From the NCBI GenBank assembly GCA_026989655.1, contig JALSIX010000145.1:1-39138 (forward strand): a stretch of DNA of 39,138 bases. Reading direction: 5' to 3'. The position numbers and the translations under genes are program-made. Below, one piece after another: positions 29,834-37,805 of the stretch (the first letter of the stretch is position 1; each line of letters begins with the position of its first letter). The stretch comes from Caldilineaceae bacterium. GTDB taxonomy: Bacteria > Chloroflexota > Anaerolineae > Caldilineales > Caldilineaceae. The notes under the pieces were generated by a model. That model ran no database searches and was not told the DNA's origin. It worked only from the letters and a program-made list of their open reading frames with translations.

Positions 29834-30496
29834 ATGGACCACCTGAGCGACGAACGCCTCCTCCAACTCCATCTGGACGAGCAGGCCCTGCTGCCCCCAG
29901 AGGAAGCCCATCTGGAGAGCTGTCCGACCTGTCAAACCCTGTACGCCCAGTACGCGGCCCTGGCCGAGGATCTGGCCCTGGCCCGGCGCAGCCGGCCCTC
30001 TGCCCAGGCCCTGGCCCGGTACTACCGCCTCTTTCAGGAGATCCCCCGGTCCTCCTTGGCGCAACGGGTGGAGCGGGCCCTGCGCGCGGTGATCCTGGGC
30101 CTGGGCTTCGACAGCCGACAGCAGGCCGCCCTGGGTGTCCGACGGGCTGCCGAGGGCCTGGGCTATCGCCTGCTCTTCAGCGGCGACCAGGCCGATCTGG
30201 AGCTCTACGTGGAACCCACCGGCGACACCCGTCGGCTGGAGGGGGCCCTTATCCTCGGCGAGGACCTGGGGATCGAGGGGCCTTTCTGGGTCGAGCTCCG
30301 CCCGATTCCAGAGGGGGCTCCATCTCCCTATCCAGCCCAGGAGTCCTCCCGCCCCGTCGCGGTCACCCTCTCTCGTCCTGACGGCTACTTCCGGATCCGG
30401 GACGTCCGGCCCGGCCGCTATCGGCTGGCCCTGACCCCCACCCGGGGCGCCGTGCTGGCACCTTGGCTGGAGGTAGAGTCCATCCACATCACATGA
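29834..30496 (+). CDS. Zinc-finger anti-sigma-like protein, soluble
   Basis: The 220-residue protein begins with a short helix (HLSDERLLQLHLDEQALLPPEE) and the HxxxCxxC motif AHLESCPTC (His26, Cys30, Cys33), the hallmark of ZAS-type anti-sigma factors, which bind and silence ECF sigma factors. No membrane helix is visible, so it is cytosolic. The remaining part has a helix and a beta-rich domain (LGYRLLFSGDQADLELYVEP, then GYFRIRDVRPGRYRLAL), the latter like a carboxypeptidase-regulatory fold. The start is uncertain: an ATG at 29747, with GGAG five bases upstream, would add 29 low-complexity residues. Its TGA overlaps the start of the TPR-CHAT gene as ATGA, so the two are translated together. 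Confidence 0.82.
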   Translation: MDHLSDERLLQLHLDEQALLPPEEAHLESCPTCQTLYAQYAALAEDLALARRSRPSAQALARYYRLFQEIPRSSLAQRVERALRAVILGLGFDSRQQAALGVRRAAEGLGYRLLFSGDQADLELYVEPTGDTRRLEGALILGEDLGIEGPFWVELRPIPEGAPSPYPAQESSRPVAVTLSRPDGYFRIRDVRPGRYRLALTPTRGAVLAPWLEVESIHIT

Positions 30497-33405
30497 ACGC
30501 GCCCGAGCTGACGCCCGAGATCCTCGAACAGTTGGCCCAGCATCCGGACACCGACCGGGCCCTTGTCCTCCTGGACACCCTGGGCCTGGCGGATCCCCAG
30601 GTTGCCGCGCGCCTGGCCGACCAGGCTCTGGAGAGCGCGGAGTCCGACCCCGAGCGGGCTGCCCGGTGGCTCAGCGTGGCCTCGGCCCTGGCTCGGCACG
30701 TGGGCAAGAAGCCCCTGGTCCTGGCCCGGATCCACTATGCCCAGGCCCGCCTGGCCCTTGCCGCGGGCCTGTTGGAGGAGGCCGAGAAGGAGATCCGCCA
30801 GGCCCAGCGTTGGTGGCGCCGCGCGGGGGATCGGGCATCCCTGGCCCGGAGCGCGCTGGGCCTGACCCAGGTGTGGGTCCTCCAGGGTCGCTACGCGGAG
30901 GCGGAACACACCATCCGCCAGGCCCTCCAGGAACTCCCGGCCAACACCCCTCTGCGGGCCCAGGCCCTGGTCAACCTGGCCAACCTGCTCCGCCGTCGGG
31001 AGCACCACGCGGAGGCCCTGGAATGTTACCGGCAGGCCGAGGCCATCTACCGGACCGTCCTGGCCTCGGCGCCGCCCTCCCAGGCCGAGACCCTGCGGCG
31101 CAAGGTCGCCTACGCGGCGGTGAACCAGGCCAACGCCCTCATGGCCCTGGACCGGCCCCTGGACGCGGAGAAGGCCCTGCGGGATGCCCTGGCCGTTCTC
31201 CGGGAGAGCGACGATCGGCTCAACCTGGGTCGTACCTGGACCAATCTGGGCACCCTGTATCTGCGTATCGGCCACTATACCCAGGCCTTGGAGGCCTTCC
31301 AGCAGGCCGCCGAGATCCTTCAGGCCAACGGACTCCTGGACGACAGCGATCCGGCCCGACAGGCCGATGTGCTCCTGCTGGAACAGGCCAAGGTCTACCT
31401 GGCCCTGAACCTCATCCCGGAGGCCATCCACGCGCTCCAGGGGGCCATCCAGCTCTTCCAGGAGGCCGGGCAACCCTACGAGCTGGGCCAGAGCCTCTAC
31501 ACCCTGGCCCTGGTCCACCTGCGCAACCACCGCTGGGACACCGCCCAGGAGCTCCTGGACCGGGCCGAGGCCCTGTTCGCGGAGATCGAGAACCCCAACT
31601 GGCAGTACCGGGTGCGGCTGGCCCAGGCGACCCTGGCCTTCCGGCGGGAACACCTGGACGCGGCCCGAGCCCTCCTGGCCCAGGTCCCAACCCACACCGC
31701 GGAGATCCCAGGTTGGGACCTGGCCCTCCAGGTGGAGGCCACGCTCCTGCGCCTTCAGGTCGATCTGGCCGGCGGCCAGGTGGACCGGGCCCGTCAGTGG
31801 GCCGAGGAGGCGCTCCCCCACCTGATGGATCAGGTGGGGCAACAGGGGCTGCATCTGCCCCATCTCTCCATGGCCCTGGTCCATGCCCAGGGCAGCCTGG
31901 CCCTGGCCGCTGGCCAGATCTCCCAGGCCCTCCAGGCCTTCCGCCGGGCCACCGAGCTGCTGGAGCAGGTCCGGGTGCGGCTTCCCATGGAGGAGGCCAA
32001 GGCCGCCTATCTGGACGACAAGGAGAGCTACTACGGGGGGTGGGCGGCCGCTCTATTGGCTCGAGGGCCTGCCCAGGACGAGCTCACCGGCCCCGTGGTG
32101 GCCGAGCTCTTCGGGGTGGCCGAACGGGCCCGGGCCCGGATCCTCCTGGAGCGCCTCCACGCGGCCACCAGCGGGGACACCGCCAGCGCCCCGGACCGAG
32201 AGTCCGCCCTGCGTCGGGAGCTCCACTGGCTCTACAACCAGCTCCTGGATGTCGACGATCCGGCGGTGCGGGAGGAACGACAGCGCCAGGTGGCCGTCCG
32301 AGAGGCCGCCCTGGCCCGGCTGGCCTGGCAACAGGATGCCCTCCAGGCCCAGGTCCAGACCATCGGGCTGGCCCAGTTCCAGGCTGCCCTGGCCCCGGAC
32401 GAGCAGGCCCTGGTCTACTACTGGCTCTCCTCTCCCTTGGATCGGCAGGGCCCGGAGCTCCTGGCCTTTGTGGTGTCCCGGGAGGAGGCCTATCTGGTGC
32501 GGGGCCTGGCCCGAGAGCCCGAGCTGGACGACCTGGCCACGGAGCTGCGTTTCCAGATGGGGCGGATGGAGGTGGGAGCCGCCTACGCCCAGCGCCATCG
32601 GGCCCGGCTCCTGGCCGGCGTGCAGGAGACCTTGGGGGCCCTGTATCGGCGGCTGGTGGCTCCCCTTGCCCATCGGCTGTGGGCCCCCCGGCTCCGGATC
32701 GTGCCCCATGGGCTGCTCCATCGGCTGCCCATCCATGCCCTGTGGGACGGGGAACGGTACCTGATGGAGCGGATGACCTGTCGCTACGCCCCCAGTCCCG
32801 GGGTGGCCGTCCACCTGGCTCGTCTGGAGGAGCCCCTCCTGCCCAAGGGAACCCTCCGCTGGGCCGGCCTGGCTCCGGAGGATCCCTCCATTCCCGGAGC
32901 CCGCATGGAGGTGGAACGGGCTGCACCGCTTTTCCAGGAGGCCCGTCTCTATCTGGGGGATCGGGCCGATGAACCCGGCCTCCAGGAGGCCGGCTCCTGG
33001 GCCCATATCCTGCACCTGGCCACCCACGGTCTCTTCCGTCCCGACAACCCCTTCTTCTCCGCGCTCAAGCTGGCCGACGGCTGGATCGACGTGCGCCGGC
33101 TCTATCGTCTGCCCCTCCAGGCCCGGCTGGTGGTGCTCAGCGCGTGCGAGAGCGGCGCGGGTCGGGTCCACGGTGGCGACGAGGTCATCGGCCTGGTCCG
33201 GGGCTTTCTGGGGGCCGGAGCCCGCTCCCTGGTGGTGACGCTATGGAACGTCCACGACCACAGCGCCGTTCGTCTGATCGAGGATTTCTATCGGGCACTC
33301 CAGCGCACCGGTTCCACGGCCCAGGCCCTGGGCTGGGCTCAGGAACAGGCCGTGCAGCGGGAGGAACATCCCTACCTCTGGGCACCGTTCATGGCCGTTG
33401 AGTAG
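30493..33405 (+). CDS. TPR-CHAT caspase-like protease
   Basis: The 970-residue protein has about 500 residues of tetratricopeptide repeats (for example ARSALGLTQVWVLQGRYAEAE, WTNLGTLYLRIGHYTQALEAF, SLYTLALVHLRNHRWDTA), a helical middle part, and a C-terminal CHAT domain (about 690-970). CHAT domains are caspase/separase-like cysteine proteases. The dyad is intact: His845 in LHLATHGLF and Cys885 in VVLSACESGAG, followed by GLVRGFLGAGARSLVVTLW. TPRs would bind a partner that switches the protease. It lies between the anti-sigma and subtilase genes. By analogy with type III-E CRISPR TPR-CHAT, its natural target may be the anti-sigma protein; this is inference. It has no signal peptide. Confidence 0.93.
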   Translation: MNAPELTPEILEQLAQHPDTDRALVLLDTLGLADPQVAARLADQALESAESDPERAARWLSVASALARHVGKKPLVLARIHYAQARLALAAGLLEEAEKEIRQAQRWWRRAGDRASLARSALGLTQVWVLQGRYAEAEHTIRQALQELPANTPLRAQALVNLANLLRRREHHAEALECYRQAEAIYRTVLASAPPSQAETLRRKVAYAAVNQANALMALDRPLDAEKALRDALAVLRESDDRLNLGRTWTNLGTLYLRIGHYTQALEAFQQAAEILQANGLLDDSDPARQADVLLLEQAKVYLALNLIPEAIHALQGAIQLFQEAGQPYELGQSLYTLALVHLRNHRWDTAQELLDRAEALFAEIENPNWQYRVRLAQATLAFRREHLDAARALLAQVPTHTAEIPGWDLALQVEATLLRLQVDLAGGQVDRARQWAEEALPHLMDQVGQQGLHLPHLSMALVHAQGSLALAAGQISQALQAFRRATELLEQVRVRLPMEEAKAAYLDDKESYYGGWAAALLARGPAQDELTGPVVAELFGVAERARARILLERLHAATSGDTASAPDRESALRRELHWLYNQLLDVDDPAVREERQRQVAVREAALARLAWQQDALQAQVQTIGLAQFQAALAPDEQALVYYWLSSPLDRQGPELLAFVVSREEAYLVRGLAREPELDDLATELRFQMGRMEVGAAYAQRHRARLLAGVQETLGALYRRLVAPLAHRLWAPRLRIVPHGLLHRLPIHALWDGERYLMERMTCRYAPSPGVAVHLARLEEPLLPKGTLRWAGLAPEDPSIPGARMEVERAAPLFQEARLYLGDRADEPGLQEAGSWAHILHLATHGLFRPDNPFFSALKLADGWIDVRRLYRLPLQARLVVLSACESGAGRVHGGDEVIGLVRGFLGAGARSLVVTLWNVHDHSAVRLIEDFYRALQRTGSTAQALGWAQEQAVQREEHPYLWAPFMAVE

Positions 33406-33431
33406 CCACAGAGGAGATGGCGAGGGAGACC

Positions 33432-35270
33432 ATGGGCATTCAACGAGACACCGGACGCACTCCCTGGGCTTTCTGGCTTTCTGCCCTGACCGCGGCGGTC
33501 GGGGTGGTGGCCCTGCTGGGGGTCCTGGTCTGGCCGGGTCGACCTGCCCGGGCCGACGGCGATGGCTGTGAGCTCAAGGGCACGGTCCTGGCGAGCCCGG
33601 GCACGTCCACGGGCATGGGCTCGTGGCAGGTCCAGGGGACCCTCTCGGACTGTGGCGCCGCGAACGCGTCGGGGATCTACACGGTCCAGGCCACGGAGAC
33701 CACCCGTTTCCCGGACGGTCTGCCGGAGGTCCAGGAGCGGGTGGAGGCGAAGGGGATCCTGGTAGCCGGGCAGGTCCTGGAAGCCTGGGAGATCGAGCGG
33801 GAGGAGTCGGAGGACGACCCATCCCAGGTGGAGTTCCACGGCTGGGTGGAGACGCGCCCGAGCCGGGTCGACGGCATCGGCACCTGGTCTATCCGGCTGT
33901 CGACCAGCCAGCGGGAGACCGTGGTGGCCGACGGGAACACCCGCTTCAAGAAGGGGGTGCCCGAGGTGGGCCAGTGGGTGGAGGTGGAGGGGAGCCGCCA
34001 GGCAGACGGCACCGTCTTGGCCCGCCGCATTCGCCCGGACGACTACGAGGCCAACCAGGTGGTGGTGCGCCTGAAGGAGGGCATCCCTCCGGGGGAACTG
34101 GCCCGCCGTCGCAACCTGGTCCTGTTGCAGTCCCTGCTCCCCAGCGCGAACATCCACCTGTTCGCGCTCCAGGACGACGATGACGAGGAGAACCTGGTCC
34201 AGCTCCTCACCACCCAGGACAGGGACCTGGTGGTCTGGGCCGAGCTGAACTACGTGGGCGGCATCCCCGAAGGGGATCCCTACGACATCTGGGAATGGGG
34301 CGGAGAGGACCGCAGCGGCTACGTGAACCAGGCCGCCTTCCAACAGGTGCACCTCCCCGATCCTCTCACCGCCGTCAGGGGGCAGGGGGTGACCGTGGCC
34401 GTGGTGGACACCGGGATCGCCCTGGACCATCCGGAGCTCCGGAGCCGGGTGGTTCCAGGATGGGACATGGTGGATGACGATGCCGTGCCCAACGACGAGC
34501 CCGGTGGAGGCGGCTGGGGCCACGGCACCCACGTGGCCGGCATCATCGCCCGGATGGCTCCGGACAGCACGTTGATGCCGGTGCGGGTCCTGGATCCCCA
34601 AGGCCGGGGCAACAGCTTCGTGGTGGCCTACGCGGTGGAGTGGGCGGTGAACCAGGGGGCCCAGGTGATCAACCTGAGCCTGGGCGGCCCCTTCGACTCC
34701 CAGGTGCTCCGGGAGGCCGTGGCCTGGGCCGCCCAGCAGGGGGCCATCGTGGTGGCGGCGGCCGGCAACCAGGCCACCGAGGCCCCCCAGTATCCCGCGG
34801 CCTATCGAGATGCCGTCGTTGCGGTGACCGCGGTGGACGCGGCCAACCGGAAGGCGGACTTCGCCAACTACGGCTCCTGGGTGGACCTGGCGGCGCCGGG
34901 GGTGGGCATCACATCCACCCTGGTCAGCCAGGTGGGCTACGGGTACGCCAGCTGGAGTGGAACCTCCATGGCCACCGCGTTCGTGAGCGGTGCGGCTGCC
35001 CTGCGGCGGGAGCAGGATCCCGCCATCCCGGCCCGCCGGCTGGCCCAGGAGCTCCGCAGCACGGCCGAGGGCCTGGAGGCGACCAATCCCGACTACATGG
35101 GCGATCTGGGGGGCGGCCTGCTCCACGTGGCCCGGTTCCTGGGGATCCAGGAGACCACGCCCACGCCGACCCCGACCCCGACTCCGAGCCCGACACCGAC
35201 GCCACAGCCCACACCCACGCCCGCGCCGCCCAGGCCCCTCTACCTGCCTCTGGTGCTCCAGGGGCCGTGA
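33432..35270 (+). CDS. Secreted subtilisin-like serine protease (S8) with DUF5666-like N-terminus
   Basis: The 612-residue product has a signal peptide (hydrophobic core SALTAAVGVVALLGVLV, then ARAD). Two DUF5666-like beta-rich units follow (about 40-115 and 120-195), then a 'VVRLKEG' propeptide-like segment and the S8 domain with Asp326 (AVVDTGIALDHPEL), His364 (GHGTHVAG), oxyanion Asn446 (AAAGNQ) and Ser512 (SGTSMAT). All four are intact. A Thr-Pro repeat linker leads to the tail PLYLPLVLQGP at the C-terminus, a short hydrophobic end typical of Chloroflexota secreted proteins and probably a cell-surface signal. The start is uncertain (33417 or 33432). It is 26 bases after the TPR-CHAT gene, so likely in its operon. 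Confidence 0.93.
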   Translation: MGIQRDTGRTPWAFWLSALTAAVGVVALLGVLVWPGRPARADGDGCELKGTVLASPGTSTGMGSWQVQGTLSDCGAANASGIYTVQATETTRFPDGLPEVQERVEAKGILVAGQVLEAWEIEREESEDDPSQVEFHGWVETRPSRVDGIGTWSIRLSTSQRETVVADGNTRFKKGVPEVGQWVEVEGSRQADGTVLARRIRPDDYEANQVVVRLKEGIPPGELARRRNLVLLQSLLPSANIHLFALQDDDDEENLVQLLTTQDRDLVVWAELNYVGGIPEGDPYDIWEWGGEDRSGYVNQAAFQQVHLPDPLTAVRGQGVTVAVVDTGIALDHPELRSRVVPGWDMVDDDAVPNDEPGGGGWGHGTHVAGIIARMAPDSTLMPVRVLDPQGRGNSFVVAYAVEWAVNQGAQVINLSLGGPFDSQVLREAVAWAAQQGAIVVAAAGNQATEAPQYPAAYRDAVVAVTAVDAANRKADFANYGSWVDLAAPGVGITSTLVSQVGYGYASWSGTSMATAFVSGAAALRREQDPAIPARRLAQELRSTAEGLEATNPDYMGDLGGGLLHVARFLGIQETTPTPTPTPTPSPTPTPQPTPTPAPPRPLYLPLVLQGP

Positions 35271-35386
35271 TCCTGTCCCCGGCCAGGAGGGTGGGCCTCC
35301 GGCAACGGGGGCAGGCGGGACCCGGGGCGCCGGCGCTTCAGCCCCCGGCCGGATGGCTCTGCAATGCACCCCGGTGGCGCGGGGAT

Positions 35387-35415
35387 TTGCCCATTCGTCC
35401 CGGATCTGTTATCCT
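35387..35415 (+). promoter_or_regulatory. Promoter of rpsT
   Basis: TTGCCC (35387-35392) and TATCCT (35410-35415) have a 17-base spacer, about 100 bases before rpsT. Confidence 0.55.
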
Positions 35416-35517
35416 ACTCTCCTGTGCCGAGATGGGTCTTCAACGGGAAGGGCCCATTCCAGGGACAGAGCCAAGTGGCTCGTAGCGGAGCCGGATCACT
35501 ACGGAGCGGGAGAGGAC

Positions 35518-35799
35518 ATGGCCAATACCCGATCTGCTGCCAAACGTGCTCGACAGGCCGAGAAACGCCGGATGCGCAACCGGGTCTATCGGAGCTGGGC
35601 CCGAACCGCGATCAAGAAGGCCCGGGCCCATATCCAGGCCGGTGACTTCCAGGCCGCGGAGGAGGCCGTGCGGGTCGCGGTCCGGGTGTTGGACAGGGCC
35701 GCGCGGAAGGGGATCATCCACAGGAACAACGCGGCCCGACGCAAGAGTCGGCTGATGCGCATGTTGGCCAAGGCCAAGGCCGCGGCCCAGCAGTCCTAG
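35518..35799 (+). CDS. rpsT: 30S ribosomal protein S20
   Basis: The 93-residue basic helical protein has the S20 pattern: MANTRSAAKRARQAEKRRMRNR, RSWARTAIKKARAHI and KGIIHRNNAARRKSRLMRML. It binds 16S rRNA early in 30S assembly. The ATG at 35518 has GGGAGAGG just upstream. It is a single-gene unit between a weak promoter and a hairpin. Confidence 0.97.
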   Translation: MANTRSAAKRARQAEKRRMRNRVYRSWARTAIKKARAHIQAGDFQAAEEAVRVAVRVLDRAARKGIIHRNNAARRKSRLMRMLAKAKAAAQQS

Positions 35800-35851
35800 C
35801 CCCGGGGGCCGGGCTGCCTCCCTGGCCAGCAGGGCCCAATTCGAGCTCTCC

Positions 35852-35874
35852 GAGCCGCCCTAGATGGGCGGCTC
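35852..35874 (+). terminator. Terminator of rpsT
   Basis: GAGCCGCCC and GGGCGGCTC form a perfect 9-base-pair stem with a 5-base loop about 55 bases after the rpsT stop. The T run after it is short (TTCG), so efficiency is uncertain. Confidence 0.6.
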
Positions 35875-35940
35875 TTCGCGTGGAGCGCCAGCGCCATCTG
35901 GCCCTGGGGCGGGCGTCGGCCAGGCCGGGGGGCGTTTCCG

Positions 35941-36726
35941 TCAGGGCACCGGGGCCGGGGACCGCCCGTCCGGGGAGGGGGCGCCCTGGTGCGCGTAGTA
36001 GTCACACAGGTCCTGCAGGATGCAGGCCTCGCACCGGGGATTCCGGGCCCTGCACACCTCCCGGCCGTGGCGGATGAGGTTCAGGTGAAGGGGGTAGTAG
36101 GTCTCCGGCGGAAGGAGGGCCTCCCAGGTCTGTTTGACCTTCAGGGGGGAGGCCTTGGGCGGCACCATGCCCAACCGTTGGCTGACCCGCTGGACGTGGG
36201 TGTCCACCGGGAAGGTGGGCTGGCCGAAGCAGAAGAGCAGGACGATGCTCGCGGTCTTGTGGCCCACTCCGGGGAAGCTCTCCAGGTAGGCCAGGGCCTC
36301 TTCCACCGGCATGTCCTGCAGGGCCTCCAGGGTGTAGCCGCCCTGTTCCTGGCGTAGCTTCTCCAGCGCGGCCACGATGCGGGGGGCTTTCTGGCGGTAC
36401 ATCCCCGCGACCCGGATGGCTTCCATGATCGCCTCCAGGGGCGCGGTCCGCACCCGGTCCCAGTCGCCGTCGAAGCGCTCCTTGAGCTGTTGGAAGGCCC
36501 GGAGGCTGTTGCGGTCGTTGGTGTTCGCGCTGAGGATGGTGAGGATCAGTTCGTCCACCGGCTCGTAGTGGGGCCGCCAGTCGGGCTCGCCGTAGGCCTC
36601 CAGCAGACGGCGGTGGATCTCCCAGGCCTTGGCTCGGAGGCGCTCCCGGTCCGGTTCCTCCGGTTCCTCCCATGGGCTGGGGAGGGCGGGATCTGGGGAA
36701 GGGGTGGGGGGCGTGGATCGGGCCAT
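35941..36726 (-). CDS. nth: Endonuclease III (DNA glycosylase/AP lyase)
   Basis: The 261-residue protein is an HhH-GPD DNA glycosylase. The helix-hairpin-helix FPGVGHKTAS carries catalytic Lys157, and Asp175 lies in PVDTHVQR. The iron-sulphur cluster loop C-x6-C-x2-C-x5-C is complete (Cys225, 232, 235, 241). It removes oxidised pyrimidines in base excision repair. An N-terminal Pro-rich extension of about 25 residues and a C-terminal tail are outside the core. The ATG at 36726 has AGGAG seven bases upstream, overlapping the stop of the LacI gene nine bases away; the two are co-transcribed. Confidence 0.95.
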   Translation of the reverse strand: MARSTPPTPSPDPALPSPWEEPEEPDRERLRAKAWEIHRRLLEAYGEPDWRPHYEPVDELILTILSANTNDRNSLRAFQQLKERFDGDWDRVRTAPLEAIMEAIRVAGMYRQKAPRIVAALEKLRQEQGGYTLEALQDMPVEEALAYLESFPGVGHKTASIVLLFCFGQPTFPVDTHVQRVSQRLGMVPPKASPLKVKQTWEALLPPETYYPLHLNLIRHGREVCRARNPRCEACILQDLCDYYAHQGAPSPDGRSPAPVP

Positions 36727-36735
36727 GCCGGGCTC

Positions 36736-37761
36736 CTAGGTGCTCTCCCGCACCACCAGGTGGACGGGGTAGGTTCGGACCTGGGGCATGGTGCGCTCGT
36801 CCATTCGTTCGTAGATCAGGTCGAACAGGGCCCGCAGGGCATCGCGGACCCGGAGCTCGATGTCGTAGTGGACGGTGGTCAGGGGGGGCAGGGCCGAGGC
36901 GGCCTCGGGGAGGTCGTCGTAGCCCACGATGGCCAGGTCGTCGGGCACCCGCACCCCGGCTTTGCGGGCCCCCCGGAGGATGGCCAGGGCCCGCACGTCC
37001 GAGACGCAGAGCACGGCCGTGGGGCGAGGGCGGAGCCTCCACACGGCCTGGAAGGACTCCTGGCTGGCGCCAAGGCGGCCGGGGGTGTGGACGATCTGGA
37101 GGGTCTCTGGCGGCAGGCCGAACGCCTCCACTGCCTTCCGGTACCCCGCGATGCGCCACTCGAAGGTGGGGATGACCACGCCGTCGTCCCGAGGGGGCAT
37201 GGTGGCCACCGCGATCCGCCGATGGCCCTTCTCCAGCAGGTGTCGGGCTGCCTCGTATCCTCCCTGGATGTCATCCAGGTTGAACATGGGGACCGGGATG
37301 GCCGGGTCGCCGTTGAGGATCACGGCCGGTCGACTCAGGTTCTCCAGGGCCCGGGCCAGGGGATGGTCGCGGTGGATGCCGAAGAGGACGAAGCCGTCCG
37401 CGGCCACCGTCTCCAGGATGGCCGGGGACACGTCGCCCTTGGCCGGGACCAGGAGGATGTGTTTCTGCTCCTGGTCGCAGACGGTGCCGATGGCGCCCAG
37501 GAACCGGCTGAAGAGGGGATCGTGCAGGATCCAATCCAGGCTGGTGGGGACCACCAGGCCGATGGTGTGGGTCCGGCCGGTGGCCAGGGTGCGGGCCACG
37601 GGATGCGGTTGGTAGCCCAGCTCGGCCGCGGTCTCCAGGATCCGGTCCCGGGTGGTGGGGCTGAGCTGGTGCGGTGCGTTGTAGGCAAAGGAGACCGCGG
37701 TGGGCGACACCCCGGCCTCTCGGGCCACATCTCGCAGGGTCACACGTTTCTTTCTGCCCAC
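36736..37761 (-). CDS. LacI-family transcriptional regulator
   Basis: The 341-residue protein has the LacI headpiece (VTLRDVAREAGVSPTAVSFAYN, then DRILETAAELGYQPHPVARTLATGRT) and a periplasmic-binding-like sensor domain (IGLVVPTSLDWIL; FNLDDIQGGYEAARHLLEKGHRRIAV; AIVGYDDLPEA). It should bind a sugar or nucleoside effector, but no transport or sugar-use gene lies nearby. The start is a GTG at 37761 with GAGGAG eight bases upstream; no in-frame ATG fits. It lies between rph and nth with short gaps, so its own expression is tied to housekeeping genes. The target is not apparent. Confidence 0.92.
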   Translation of the reverse strand: MGRKKRVTLRDVAREAGVSPTAVSFAYNAPHQLSPTTRDRILETAAELGYQPHPVARTLATGRTHTIGLVVPTSLDWILHDPLFSRFLGAIGTVCDQEQKHILLVPAKGDVSPAILETVAADGFVLFGIHRDHPLARALENLSRPAVILNGDPAIPVPMFNLDDIQGGYEAARHLLEKGHRRIAVATMPPRDDGVVIPTFEWRIAGYRKAVEAFGLPPETLQIVHTPGRLGASQESFQAVWRLRPRPTAVLCVSDVRALAILRGARKAGVRVPDDLAIVGYDDLPEAASALPPLTTVHYDIELRVRDALRALFDLIYERMDERTMPQVRTYPVHLVVREST

Positions 37762-37805
37762 GATGAGCGCTCCTCTGAGCTCGTCTCCGGATGCAGGGCC
37801 CCGGT

